This document shows positions 8,513-17,567 of a DNA stretch of 53,824 nt, piece by piece. Below the pieces are notes generated by a model that searched no databases, was not told where the DNA came from, and worked only from the letters and a program-made list of their open reading frames with translations. The DNA is taken from the NCBI GenBank assembly GCA_028293325.1, contig JAQGPA010000174.1, positions 1 to 53,824 on the forward strand. Reading direction: 5' to 3'. Within the stretch, counting starts at the first letter, position 1; every line of letters starts with the position of its first letter. The position numbers and the translations under genes were made by a program. The stretch comes from Pedosphaera sp. (lineage in GTDB: Bacteria; Verrucomicrobiota; Verrucomicrobiia; Limisphaerales; Pedosphaeraceae).

Positions 8513-10339
8513 ATGGCTTTGTTCATACAGGATTTGATACATCGGGTTGAAGAAGGGGGCGGCCTCCGTTATTTGAAGCACGCACTCCTCTTGCTGGCAC
8601 TGCTCGGCATTGGCGTCACCTACAACCTGCGCGGTTACCGCAACATGTCCAATCCGGAAGCCATGGACGCCGCCCAAGTGGCGCGCAACATCGCCGAGCA
8701 TAAGGGCTTCACCACTCTTTTTGTGCGCCCGTTCAGTCTTTACCTGGTGCAAAAGACGGCGGCGGAAAGATTCGGCCCGGCGCCGGCGGGTGACCTGAGC
8801 GACCGCAGCCAAATCCGCGGCATGCATCCCGACCTCGCCAACCCTCCGGTTTATCCCCTGCTGCTGGCGGGTTTGATGAAGGTTGCCCCTTGCAAATATC
8901 AGGTGGCCGGCTCCAAATCCGCCCTCTGGAATAACAACGGACAATTCTGGCGCTATAAACCCGACTTCATCATCAATCTTTTCAACCAGTTTTTGTTTCT
9001 ACTGTCCGTGGTGGTCGTTTTTTTCCTGGCGCGAAAACTTTTTGATTCCCGCGTGGCCTGGACCTCCGCGGCGCTGTTTCTGGGCACCGACTTGTTCTGG
9101 CGGTTCAGCATTTCCGGGCTCTCCACCATGCTGCTCATCCTGATCTTTCTCGGGCTCGCCTGGTGTCTGGTGTTGCTCGAACAAAATGCCCGCACGGAAA
9201 AGTGGGGCCCGGCCGCTTTGATCGGGTTCACCGGCGTCATCGGCGTCCTCGTGGCCACCGGCATGCTCACGCGTTATGCCTTTGGCTGGCTTATCATTCC
9301 CGTTCTGTTTTTCCTGATTCTCTTTCTTGGCCGGCATCGCGTGATTCTTTGCCTGATGCTTTTGGCCTCGTTTTTCGTTGTTCTCTCTCCCTGGCTGTAC
9401 CGCAATTACCACATCAGCCACACTCCGTTCGGCACTGCGGGCTACGCGATTCTCGGCAACAGCTCGTTCTTTCCTGAATTTCGTCTGGAACGTTCTTTGA
9501 AACCGGATTTTTCCCAGGTGCAGTATGCTCAGTTATGGTTCAAACTGACCGGCAACACCCGCGGCATCCTGCAGGATGAACTCCCTAAATTGGGCGGCAA
9601 CTGGATTAACGCCTTCTTTTTGGTCGGATTGCTGGTCACTTTCCGCAATCCGGGCCTCAGCCGCCTCCGTTATTTCCTGCTCTTATGTTTTCCCGTTTTA
9701 ATCGCCGTCCAGGCCCTGGGTTATACGCAACTCTCAGTGGAGTCGCCCACGCTCAATTCGGAAAACCTCCTGATTGTGCTCATGCCCCTGCTCATCATTT
9801 TTGGCGTGAGCTTGTTCTTCATTTTACTCGATCAAATGGTTTTGCCGGCCCGTGAATTCCGCTACCTGATCATCGGTCTTTTTTGTCTCCTGGCCTGTTT
9901 CCCAATGGTGGTCACGTTGGTATCGGCCCGCACTAATGCCGTCGCTTATCCACCTTACCACCCGCCCACCATCCAGCGAGCCGCTGGTTGGATGCAGCCG
10001 GATGAGTTGATCATGACTGACATCCCTTGGGCCGTGGCCTGGTATGGCAATCACCAGGCCATCTGGCTGACCTTGAATGCCCAGGAGGATTTTTTCGACA
10101 TCTACGATTATCGCAAACCGATCAAGGCGGTCTATCTCACTCCCGAGACGATGGACAGTCGTTTCCTCTCGCAGTGGGTTCGTCCCGGCGAACAGAGTTG
10201 GGGCAGCTTCATCATCGAAGGCCTGCTGAAAAAGGAACTGCCCCCTTACTTCCCCTTGCGCAAATCGATCAACGGCTGGCTGCCGGAGCAGGTGTTTTTG
10301 ACGGACAAGGAACGCTGGCTGCAACCTGCCACGCCTTAA
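8513..10339 (+). CDS. GT39/ArnT-like integral membrane glycosyltransferase
   Basis: The 608-aa product has about eleven hydrophobic spans. The first span (LLLLALLGIGVTY) is followed by a loop containing MDAAQVARNIAEHKGF. This matches the first periplasmic loop of the GT-C/PMT (GT39-like) superfamily, in which an acidic residue activates the acceptor from a polyprenyl-phosphate sugar. A soluble C-terminal tail follows the last span. The gene begins 2 nt after the sigma-54 activator stop, with AGGA 8 nt before the ATG, so it is likely co-transcribed with the two-component pair. It may glycosylate lipids or surface protein, but donor and acceptor are unknown. The superfamily call is good; the precise enzyme is open. 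Confidence 0.65.
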   Translation: MALFIQDLIHRVEEGGGLRYLKHALLLLALLGIGVTYNLRGYRNMSNPEAMDAAQVARNIAEHKGFTTLFVRPFSLYLVQKTAAERFGPAPAGDLSDRSQIRGMHPDLANPPVYPLLLAGLMKVAPCKYQVAGSKSALWNNNGQFWRYKPDFIINLFNQFLFLLSVVVVFFLARKLFDSRVAWTSAALFLGTDLFWRFSISGLSTMLLILIFLGLAWCLVLLEQNARTEKWGPAALIGFTGVIGVLVATGMLTRYAFGWLIIPVLFFLILFLGRHRVILCLMLLASFFVVLSPWLYRNYHISHTPFGTAGYAILGNSSFFPEFRLERSLKPDFSQVQYAQLWFKLTGNTRGILQDELPKLGGNWINAFFLVGLLVTFRNPGLSRLRYFLLLCFPVLIAVQALGYTQLSVESPTLNSENLLIVLMPLLIIFGVSLFFILLDQMVLPAREFRYLIIGLFCLLACFPMVVTLVSARTNAVAYPPYHPPTIQRAAGWMQPDELIMTDIPWAVAWYGNHQAIWLTLNAQEDFFDIYDYRKPIKAVYLTPETMDSRFLSQWVRPGEQSWGSFIIEGLLKKELPPYFPLRKSINGWLPEQVFLTDKERWLQPATP

Positions 10340-10364
10340 AAACAATTCTTCATTCGATGTAAAA

Positions 10365-10393
10365 AAAAGCCCGGCAGATGCTGCCGGGCTTTT
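10365..10393. terminator. Bidirectional intrinsic terminator
   Basis: A perfect 13-bp stem (AAAAGCCCGGCAG, loop ATG, CTGCCGGGCTTTT) lies between the convergent glycosyltransferase (ends 10339) and YncE-like gene (ends 10415). The run of A on the left and T on the right gives a U-tract in both directions. Confidence 0.88.
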
Positions 10394-10414
10394 CTGTTAA
10401 TCCTGCTAAAGGAA

Positions 10415-11452
10415 TTATTTCTCAGTGCCGTAAACCAGGATCTTGAAGCTGTCGGCAATCGGCTTCGGGCGCGGCGCGGCACCGGCCTCATACTTGACGG
10501 CGGCGAGATAAATCCGGTGCGTCTTCGGATCAATCGTCATGGTCCGCGCCCCTTTCTCGGTCTTCAGCGTCTGCACCACGGTCAGCTTGTCTGGCGCGTC
10601 TTCATGGGCGATGGTGACCGTTCCTTCACCGTTGGAACTGAACGCCAGTTGTGTGGCGGGATCGAACGCATTGGCGTCCACGCCGTCGCCGATGGGCACC
10701 GTGGCCACCACTTTGCCGTTGGTGGTGTCCATCATCACCATCAGCTTGTTGTCGCAACCCAGGAAAATCCGGTGATGCTCCAAATCCATGGCCATGCCCG
10801 ACGCCGTCTGACCCGGCGCGATCGGCCAATGGTTGACCACTTCGTGCGTCTTCGTGTCAATCACCACGACTTCGCTCTTGTCCTCGATATTGTTATAGAT
10901 GCGCCCGGCCTTCGGATCCACCGTGGCAAACTCCGGCTTGCCGGAAAGCTTGATTGTCGTCACCACTACGCCCGATTTTGCATCAATCACCGTCGCCGAC
11001 TGGCTCTTGCCATTGAACGTATAGACTTCCTGGTGTTCCGGCTCGAATAGAATGGCGTCCGGATTCTCGCCGGTGTCCACCTTTGAACTTGTTTGCAACG
11101 TTTTCAGGTCCACGATGCTGGCCTTGTTCTCCCGGCCATTGCTCACAAAACCCCGTTGCAGTTCCGGCGCTACGGCAATGCCGTGCACGCCCGGTGTATC
11201 GGTAATTTCGCCGACCACCGCATCCTTATCGAGGTCAACGACAGCCACCTTTGTGCCATGACTGACATAAAGCCGACGGCCCGCCGCATCAACCGAGAGG
11301 TAATCCCATTTCCCTTCCCCGCCGATTGGTATTTCCTTGATAAAATGGTAGGGACCGGCCGCGTCCGCCGCTTGTGCGGGATGGTTCGCAATGCTGGCGG
11401 CGATCAGCGCCGTCACGATAATCAGCCGTTGGGGGATGGTGTTGATTTTCAT
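10415..11452 (-). CDS. YncE-family secreted beta-propeller protein
   Basis: The 345-aa product has a signal peptide (to about residue 29, HPAQAADA) and then a single propeller made of repeated four-strand units of the form ...VVDLxTxxVVxxIxxGxxPxxIAVxPExxRxFVSN... Examples are KVAVVDLDKDAVVGEI, KASIVDLKTLQTSSKV, SATVIDAKSGVVVTTI and EVVVIDTKTHEVVNHW. YncE-type propellers are periplasmic and often bind ligand or scaffold other proteins; no catalytic residues can be assigned. The gene ends at the shared terminator and is followed upstream by an independent minus-strand gene 128 bp away. Confidence 0.82.
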   Translation of the reverse strand: MKINTIPQRLIIVTALIAASIANHPAQAADAAGPYHFIKEIPIGGEGKWDYLSVDAAGRRLYVSHGTKVAVVDLDKDAVVGEITDTPGVHGIAVAPELQRGFVSNGRENKASIVDLKTLQTSSKVDTGENPDAILFEPEHQEVYTFNGKSQSATVIDAKSGVVVTTIKLSGKPEFATVDPKAGRIYNNIEDKSEVVVIDTKTHEVVNHWPIAPGQTASGMAMDLEHHRIFLGCDNKLMVMMDTTNGKVVATVPIGDGVDANAFDPATQLAFSSNGEGTVTIAHEDAPDKLTVVQTLKTEKGARTMTIDPKTHRIYLAAVKYEAGAAPRPKPIADSFKILVYGTEK

Positions 11453-11579
11453 ATTAATGATTCAGACATTCTGTTGCTTGGATTGTTCGAACGATAAAAC
11501 TTAATTAAACTTTGTTACAATGGGTAAACTCCCGTGCTACTTTTGTCATGCGCAGCTCGGGTTGCAGTTTCATCCGGTG

Positions 11580-12197
11580 CTAACTGTTTGTGAGCCGGGC
11601 ATACATTTCCAGCAAATCCTTGTAGGCTTCGTCAAAAGCTTTCGCATTGACCGTGTCCATGGCATCGGGCGCAAGTTTTTCAATCAGGAGTATCCGGCTC
11701 CAAATCAGCGGCAGATCTGCCACGGACGGATGCTTGGGATCGGATAAACCATCTTCATTCAAATCCTCAATCAGATTCTGGCGTTCATGAGCGGAGCGGC
11801 TGGGATCGTTGATGGCCTCAACCCAATACCGTTCGGCATTGGCATCCGCGCCCACGTAACTCAACGCCTCGCGCGCCAGCGGGTCCTCCGCCGGAGCTTG
11901 CGCCGGGTTGACGCCGGCAGGTGACACATTCTGGGCGGCCAAATTTGGAGTTTTATTGCCGGCTTTCTCTCCTGTCATCGCCAACTCCGGCTGTGGCGTG
12001 CTGGTCGGCAAAAAATTGGTTTCCACCGGCAGTAACGGCTCTGCCGCAACTGCCACTGGCGCCGGCTTCCTGTCCACCGCAGTCTGGTATTGCGCTTTCA
12101 CCGCTTCCAGCGCGGCGAGGCGCCGCGTTATCACGACCGCGGCAACAGTGCACCCGATGACAACCACCAGGCCGATGGCAAATATTGTCTTTTTCAT
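11580..12197 (-). CDS. Membrane-anchored protein of unknown function
   Basis: I do not recognise this 205-aa protein. It has a single N-terminal membrane anchor (residues 4-24, IFAIGLVVVIGCTVAAVVI), a Pro/Ala/Thr-rich linker (about 45-110) and a C-terminal helical domain (about 110-205) containing EAINDPSRSAHERQNLIEDLNEDG and a DLPLIWSRIL segment. The start at 12197 was chosen because AAAGGATC lies just upstream and it places the anchor at the very N-terminus; the frame is open 11 codons further. The helical part resembles conserved C-terminal tails of other Verrucomicrobia hypothetical proteins, which is an impression rather than a match. Confidence 0.6.
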   Translation of the reverse strand: MKKTIFAIGLVVVIGCTVAAVVITRRLAALEAVKAQYQTAVDRKPAPVAVAAEPLLPVETNFLPTSTPQPELAMTGEKAGNKTPNLAAQNVSPAGVNPAQAPAEDPLAREALSYVGADANAERYWVEAINDPSRSAHERQNLIEDLNEDGLSDPKHPSVADLPLIWSRILLIEKLAPDAMDTVNAKAFDEAYKDLLEMYARLTNS

Positions 12198-12348
12198 TTC
12201 GGTGATCCTTTTGCTCTTGTTCAAATCCAAGGTCCGCCGTTGGCCAATACCGACGGCAGGTAAACATGGATAGCTTACGCGAAGAACGTGAATAACCTAT
12301 TAACACAAAATGACAATAATGTCATTTGTCCGCCACTTCCTTTCGCCT

Positions 12349-12447
12349 GAATCAGTCACCGCCACCCGGCTCGCCATTACCATCGAAGATAATGGCCGCG
12401 GCTTCCACCAGACCGGCAATTCCTCGACCGCAAATAACCCGGCTCGA
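12349..12447 (+). pseudogene. Possible relic of a histidine-kinase ATPase domain
   Basis: On the plus strand, just beyond the 3' end of the response-regulator gene, about 30 codons read ...TRLAITIEDNGRGFHQTG... The D-N-G-R-G-F string with a preceding beta-strand is the G1 box of NarL-type sensor kinases. No H-box, N-box or G2 box is nearby, so at most this is a fragment. It is short enough that chance resemblance is possible. Confidence 0.35.
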
Positions 12448-13152
12448 TCACCGCTTTGTATCCCCATCGCGGACCCATTGGGCGGCGTGCAGGAGCAGTT
12501 CGGTGGAATTTTTTAGCTGCAGCTTTTCCTTGATGCGGTTGCGGAAGGAATTGATGGTGGCAATCGTCAGGTTCAAATCCTCGGCAATCTGCCGCGATGA
12601 ATTGCCCTGCCCCAGCATCCGGAACACTTCCAGTTCCCGGTCACTCAACGTCTCAATGGGCGACTTGGGCAATTCACTTTCTCCGCGAATGAGCCGGTTA
12701 AGCATCCCCGCCGACATTTTTTCGCTCAGATAAAGGTCGCCACCCAAAACTTTTTGAATCGCGGCCTTCACCGTTTTGGCCGGTTCATGTTTCATCACAT
12801 AGCCCATGGCCCCGGCGCGCAAGGCGCGTTCGGCGTAGAGCGTCTCCTCGTGCATGGAAACCACCAGCACCGGCATGTCATCAAATTCAGCCTTTATCTC
12901 CTTGATCAAATCCAGACCGCTGGCGCCCGCCAGGGAAATATCCACCACCGCCACGTCCGGTTTCAAACTGCGGATGCCGGTCATCGCCTCGGTCAGATTG
13001 GAGGCATCGCCGCAAACCACCAGCTTGGAATCTGTCTCGATCAACTGCCGCAACCCCTCCCGAAACATGGCATGGTCGTCCACGATGTAAACGCGGCTCT
13101 TTTCCGCACCCGGATGTTTGCCCGGGTTTTCCTTTTGAAATGTTTCGACCAT
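12448..13152 (-). CDS. NarL/LuxR-type response regulator
   Basis: The 234-aa product has a receiver domain (about 20-135) with D25/D26, phospho-acceptor D71 (VAVVDISLAG) and a VMKHEPAK lysine, then a LuxR-type helix-turn-helix (about 165-228: ETLSDRELEVFRMLGQGNSS, IAEDLNLTIATINSFRNRI). It lies 11 bp after the sensor-kinase gene on the same strand, so the two are a cognate pair. NarL-type regulators bind DNA as dimers at inverted repeats. Two such repeats lie upstream of the kinase gene, between it and the divergent glycoside hydrolase cluster, and are the obvious candidate targets (inference). Confidence 0.92.
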   Translation of the reverse strand: MVETFQKENPGKHPGAEKSRVYIVDDHAMFREGLRQLIETDSKLVVCGDASNLTEAMTGIRSLKPDVAVVDISLAGASGLDLIKEIKAEFDDMPVLVVSMHEETLYAERALRAGAMGYVMKHEPAKTVKAAIQKVLGGDLYLSEKMSAGMLNRLIRGESELPKSPIETLSDRELEVFRMLGQGNSSRQIAEDLNLTIATINSFRNRIKEKLQLKNSTELLLHAAQWVRDGDTKR

Positions 13153-13163
13153 GATTTGTTACC

Positions 13164-15617
13164 TCACATTTTTCCCCGCGGCGGATTAAACACAATTTCA
13201 ATCCGCGTGCCCTGGTTGGGCTGGCTTTTCAAATCCAGCGTCGCCTCAATAACCTTGGCGCGATATTTCATGATCCCAATCCCCAAGCCGCCCCGGCCTT
13301 TGTTCGACGGCTCAAACCCGGTGCCATTGTCCTGCACGGCCAGCCTGAACCGGTCCCCATCGACCGCCAAAGTTACGATGACGTTGGTGGCTTTACCATG
13401 ATTCACCGCGTTCAACAAGGCTTCTTGTACGATGTAATACAGGTGCAATTCCATTTCGCTGTCAAACTTCACGAGGGCAATCTGGCAGCTGAACTGGCAG
13501 GAGACCCGATAACGGTTGCTGGCGTTGGCCGCCAATTCCTCCAGCGCCATAATCAAGCCGTGCTCCTCCAATCGCGCCGGAAACAAACCATGGGCCACGT
13601 TGCGCGCCTGCGTGTTCACTTCCTTGATCAAATGGCCGACGCGTTCAGCTTCCGCAAACTCCGGCTGGTTTTTTTCCTGCAACCGGTCGGCCAGAATATC
13701 CAGCAGGTAGGCAATCGCTGCCAGTTGCTGACAGACGCCGTCATGCAAATCATGACCGATGCGGCGTTGCTCGCGGTTGCTGATTTCCAGGAGTTCCCGT
13801 TCCAGCAGCCGCCGTTCCGTGATATCACGGGCAATCCCCTCCACCTCGACCAGCTTTCCGTCCTGTTCGATGAGCCGTGAACTGATCTCCAGCTTGGTCC
13901 GTCGTCCGGCGGCATTGATGAAATCCCATTCGACCGTGGGCAGGTCGGCATCCTGCACAATCTGGTCCAGCCATTGGCGGGCGGTGCCCCGCTGGTCTTC
14001 AGCGATCAGTTCAATCAGGTTCCGCGACAAAAGATTTTCGCGCGCCGATTTCAACAACTGCTCACCAGCTTTGTTGATGGAGGTGATTTTTCCCGCCAGA
14101 TCATGCGTGAACACCATGTCGTTGGCATTTTCAAAAAGATTTTCGTAACGCGCCTTCAACGTTGCTTCCACCTGAAGCCGCTTTTGAATGATTTCCGTTT
14201 GTTGCTGCACTCTGCCGCGCAAGACTGCCACCCACACGAATGCTGCCAGGGCAATCACCCCGAGCGCTCCCGCAATCCAAAAGACCTTTTTCAGCGTCCA
14301 CCACGGCGGAAAATGCAGTACCACCACGTCTTTTGGGGAGCGCAGCAACAGACGGAACGATTTTGCCCGCCAATCTTTGCCGGCCTGCCAATTGTTGCCC
14401 CGTTCAATCAGGCAAATGCCGGTGACTCTCGTCTCACTGCCGTTTTGCAAGGCCGCCAAACCGTCACCGTTCGCATCTTGCGCCAGGTACGCCTGGAAAA
14501 TAAAGCCGCTGGTTTCGAGCACGAGGGATTGGTTGAGGCCGCGTTGCGCCCGTTCCAGCACCTGCGCATTGATTTGCACCAGCCGGCAATCATACGCTCC
14601 CGTCAACACCGCATTGAGATCCACCAAATCTGCTTTCGGGGCCGCGTCAGTGCCGACTTTCCGGTATATCGCATCCTCCAAAATGGGGGTGTATTCGCCC
14701 TTGGCGGGAAACCCGAGCACCTCCACCCGATCGCCCGGTCGCACCAGGGTTCGTTCCCGGGTCTGGCAATACAGCCCTTCGTTTTCATCCTCGATAAAAA
14801 TGGCGCTGCCCGGTTCGTGATAAACCACTGTGCCGGTCACTTTGACCCGGTGACCAAAGGTCCCCTGCGGCGCAAATTGCAGCAGGCTGTTGATGCTTTG
14901 CGAGGTTATCGCAAAAGGATTCGCCAGCGCGGTTTTTTCAACGACCAGGCCGTCGGCATTCGGCACGAGCAGGCGAATTCCGAACAACTGGCGCTGGCGA
15001 TTAAACAACGTGGAACAAACTCCGCGGACTTTTACGGTGCTATCCACCAGGTCTTGCGGTTGCTCCACGGGCAATTGCTTGGCATAAACCGTCAACCGCT
15101 CGCCACCCGTCACCAGGTCGATCAGGAAATACATGGACGATGTCTCGAAGTGAACCGCCCGGACGATCCCGCTGAATTCAACCATCTGGCTGTCCTCATG
15201 GCCGCTCACCAATTGCACCAGTGAAACTGGCTTGGCGGCGGGAATTTTTCCGTCGCCCATCACCTTTACCGAGCTTGGCATAATGATCGGCGCGTATTCG
15301 CCGGCTCCGGTCACACCCGCCACTTCCACCACCTGTCCTGCCAACAACGGCGGCATCTCTGCCATTTCTCGCAAATAGATTCCCGCCGTCCCATCCTGCA
15401 CAAATCGCGAAAAAAGCGCCTCGTCGTAAAACGTCACCACGGCTCGCAATTTTACGGGATAATGATGTTCCGCCTCGGCCGCAGATAAACTTCTGACCTC
15501 CGCCGCTGTCGTCAATATTCGCTCGGAACTTTCCGCCCCCAAAACGGAATGGCCGCCTCCAAAACCAAAGAGGCTCAAACATATCAGGCACATCATATGC
15601 CCGAAGTTGGTTTTCAT
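13164..15617 (-). CDS. Membrane sensor histidine kinase with a large extracytoplasmic sensor (HisKA_3 type)
   Basis: The 817-aa protein has a signal peptide (1-28, SVLGAE) and a sensor of about 400 residues built from repeated beta-rich units. Several share a V.V.G....GEY.P.....I pattern (VTGAGEYAPIIMPS, LGFPAKGEYTPILEDA), suggestive of OB-like folds. One membrane span follows at about 440-465 (VFWIAGALGVIALAAFVWVA), then a PAS domain (YENLFENANDMVFTHDLAGK), a HisKA_3 dimerisation domain with phospho-acceptor histidine in GHDLHDGVCQQL, and an HATPase domain with VQEALLNAVNHGKA and VQDNGTGFEPS. It is predicted to sense an extracytoplasmic ligand, perhaps a glucan fragment given the divergent hydrolase genes, and to signal to the regulator encoded 11 bp downstream. 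Confidence 0.88.
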   Translation of the reverse strand: MKTNFGHMMCLICLSLFGFGGGHSVLGAESSERILTTAAEVRSLSAAEAEHHYPVKLRAVVTFYDEALFSRFVQDGTAGIYLREMAEMPPLLAGQVVEVAGVTGAGEYAPIIMPSSVKVMGDGKIPAAKPVSLVQLVSGHEDSQMVEFSGIVRAVHFETSSMYFLIDLVTGGERLTVYAKQLPVEQPQDLVDSTVKVRGVCSTLFNRQRQLFGIRLLVPNADGLVVEKTALANPFAITSQSINSLLQFAPQGTFGHRVKVTGTVVYHEPGSAIFIEDENEGLYCQTRERTLVRPGDRVEVLGFPAKGEYTPILEDAIYRKVGTDAAPKADLVDLNAVLTGAYDCRLVQINAQVLERAQRGLNQSLVLETSGFIFQAYLAQDANGDGLAALQNGSETRVTGICLIERGNNWQAGKDWRAKSFRLLLRSPKDVVVLHFPPWWTLKKVFWIAGALGVIALAAFVWVAVLRGRVQQQTEIIQKRLQVEATLKARYENLFENANDMVFTHDLAGKITSINKAGEQLLKSARENLLSRNLIELIAEDQRGTARQWLDQIVQDADLPTVEWDFINAAGRRTKLEISSRLIEQDGKLVEVEGIARDITERRLLERELLEISNREQRRIGHDLHDGVCQQLAAIAYLLDILADRLQEKNQPEFAEAERVGHLIKEVNTQARNVAHGLFPARLEEHGLIMALEELAANASNRYRVSCQFSCQIALVKFDSEMELHLYYIVQEALLNAVNHGKATNVIVTLAVDGDRFRLAVQDNGTGFEPSNKGRGGLGIGIMKYRAKVIEATLDLKSQPNQGTRIEIVFNPPRGKM

Positions 15618-15673
15618 GGGACAAGATTATAAACAAATACTGCGGCCATAAAAATGTTATTTCCGCAAACGCT

Positions 15674-15692
15674 TGTAATATGCTGCATTACA
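15674..15692. promoter_or_regulatory. Operator-like inverted repeat 1 (TGTAAT-N7-ATTACA)
   Basis: Perfect 6-bp half-sites separated by 7 bp, within the 224-bp gap between the divergent kinase and Ig-protein genes. A second copy with the same half-sites and spacing lies 77 bp away. Half-site symmetry and spacing suit a dimeric regulator such as the LuxR-type protein encoded beside it. Confidence 0.6.
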
Positions 15693-15750
15693 GGCGGAAG
15701 CGGCCAATTGTTCCATTATGCAATAATTTTTGTTGACTTCAACTTCTTTG

Positions 15751-15769
15751 TGTAATAAAAAGTATTACA
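15751..15769. promoter_or_regulatory. Operator-like inverted repeat 2 (TGTAAT-N7-ATTACA), overlapping a possible promoter
   Basis: Same 19-bp architecture as the copy at 15674. A TTGACT hexamer at 15733-15738 would place a weak -10 (TAAAAA, 15756-15761) inside the repeat, so a bound protein could block or reposition RNA polymerase for the plus-strand cluster starting at 15842. The promoter call is weaker than the repeat itself. Confidence 0.55.
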
Positions 15770-15841
15770 TAATCCGAACGATCACAAAGCTTGCAGACAA
15801 GTTTGTCCATGTCTTGCGAACACAACTAGAAAAACTATAAA

Positions 15842-17491
15842 ATGAAGACAACCAACCCTACCAACCTGACAGTCGCCACCCCTTTGGCCACTGCCCTGAC
15901 TACAATCCTGTTTGCTTTAGTGCTTTGCCTCGGCGCGACTCAGGCTCGCGCCCAAGCCAACGTTACCGTGGATTCCACGACCATGACCCACGGGTTTATA
16001 AACGTTTCCGCCCTTCCCGCCGATGGTGGCGGTTTCGTGTTTAACTCTGGCTGGGCTCTGCCTGACCTCTTTGCCGGCTTTTCAGGCGCAGTCCTGACCT
16101 TTACTCCGAATACGAGCATTGATCGCGATGCACCCAATGATCCTTTCTGGTGGCAGCCCGATGGCAGTCCTAACAAGTACATGGACAGTTCTGTTTTCGC
16201 CCAGGACGATACTCTTGCCGGGCAAACGGTGATATTCTCCGGTTACTGCTGGACCAACACACTCGCGCTGCCTTACAGCACCAACGCCACCGCTTTCATC
16301 AAGGATTTTGCGGCTGATTTCTCCTCATCCACGGTGGTTACCTCGAATCTTACCGGTGGCTTTTTCAGTATCACGCTCGCCACAACTGCCGGGCACCATA
16401 TTCAATACGGTTTTGAAATGATTGGGCCGGATGCCAGACTCACGAACGCGACCATTTCAGGGAAGGTAGTCCTCTCGAGCAATGCCCCGCCTCTGCTGCC
16501 GACCATTACCACGGCACCGGTCAAAACCTCCGTCCTCCTGGGTTCCAACGCGACCTTCACCGTGAGCGCATCGGGCGACAGCCTCACTTATCAATGGCAA
16601 AAGAACAATGTCAATCTGGTTAACGGTGCCGCGGTGGCCGGAGCCACCACGGACACGCTCTCCTTGAGCAATGTGCAAGGTAATGGCGAGGCGAACTACA
16701 GCGTGATCGTCTCCAACCAATTGGGTGTCGCCACCGCCACCGCGCGTTTGGTCGTTCTGGATCCAAGCCATCTCACCATGGATCCAACCGCCAATTGGGT
16801 CGGTTTCATGAATGTATTCGATGTCAACACGAATTATGTTTTTGGCTCCGTCTGGGGCACCGCTGATTTGCGCGGTCGCTTTAATGCTGCCACCTTGTCG
16901 CTCGCGCCCAATACCAACACCTACAATCCAGTTGATGCCTTTTGGGTCAACCCGGACGGTTCCGGCAACAAACTCTGCGACGCCAGTTTCTACCAGGAAA
17001 ACGACAGCCTGGTCGGTATGACGGTGACCTTCGTGGGCTATTGTCCCAGCAATACCTTGGCCTCGCCCTATACCTCAACCGTTTTTATTAAGGATTTTGC
17101 CCCTGATTTTTCGTCGTCCGCTTCCACCACCGTGCCGCTGGTGTCGGGTCAGGCCTTTAGCCTGACGTTGGCTACGATTAATTCACCCGGCCGGCATATT
17201 CAATGGGGCTTTGAAACTTTTGGGCTCGATGCCAACCCGGCCACCGCCCCCAGCTTGGGACAAGCTCTTGTCTCCGTCAACCCGCCGGCCCTCAACGCCA
17301 GCATGTCCGGTGGTGTTGTGAGCCTGACTTTCCCCACCGAGCGGGGATTGGGCTATACAGTGCAATACAAAACCAATCTGACGGATGCGACTTGGCAGTC
17401 CTTAAGCACCGTCAACGGCACCGGTTCCAGCGGGTTGCTAACGGACCCTGCCGGTCAAGCCCGACGTTTCTATCGCTTGTCCCTTAATTGA
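15842..17491 (+). CDS. Secreted protein with a duplicated unknown domain and an Ig-like domain
   Basis: The 549-aa product has a signal peptide (to about 38, TQARAQ). A domain of about 155 residues occurs twice (about 40-200 and 310-467), recognisable by GF(I/M)[12 protein letters not shown] versus [13 protein letters not shown](Q)PDGSxNK versus [24 protein letters not shown] versus [13 protein letters not shown], and GHHIQYGFE versus GRHIQWGFE. An Ig-like domain (about 215-306) lies between them. The C-terminal 70 residues ([17 protein letters not shown] ... RRFYRLSL) are a beta-module seen at the end of many secreted Verrucomicrobia proteins. I infer carbohydrate binding from the neighbouring GH3 and GH16 enzymes; no catalytic site is visible. 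First gene of the plus-strand cluster. Confidence 0.75.
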   Translation: MKTTNPTNLTVATPLATALTTILFALVLCLGATQARAQANVTVDSTTMTHGFINVSALPADGGGFVFNSGWALPDLFAGFSGAVLTFTPNTSIDRDAPNDPFWWQPDGSPNKYMDSSVFAQDDTLAGQTVIFSGYCWTNTLALPYSTNATAFIKDFAADFSSSTVVTSNLTGGFFSITLATTAGHHIQYGFEMIGPDARLTNATISGKVVLSSNAPPLLPTITTAPVKTSVLLGSNATFTVSASGDSLTYQWQKNNVNLVNGAAVAGATTDTLSLSNVQGNGEANYSVIVSNQLGVATATARLVVLDPSHLTMDPTANWVGFMNVFDVNTNYVFGSVWGTADLRGRFNAATLSLAPNTNTYNPVDAFWVNPDGSGNKLCDASFYQENDSLVGMTVTFVGYCPSNTLASPYTSTVFIKDFAPDFSSSASTTVPLVSGQAFSLTLATINSPGRHIQWGFETFGLDANPATAPSLGQALVSVNPPALNASMSGGVVSLTFPTERGLGYTVQYKTNLTDATWQSLSTVNGTGSSGLLTDPAGQARRFYRLSLN

Positions 17492-17527
17492 TACAAGTTG
17501 TTTTATCAAGCGCCACACACAAATCAT

Positions 17528-17557
17528 TCAGGCCTGCAGCCAATACTGCAGGCCTGA
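17528..17557 (+). promoter_or_regulatory. Strong intercistronic hairpin
   Basis: A perfect 12-bp stem (TCAGGCCTGCAG / CTGCAGGCCTGA) with a 6-nt loop lies 10 nt before the ATG of the prepilin-like gene. No U-tract follows, so it is not a standard terminator. It could stabilise the upstream mRNA 3' end, attenuate, or damp translation of the prepilin gene. Confidence 0.6.
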
Positions 17558-17567
17558 TCGACAAAAC

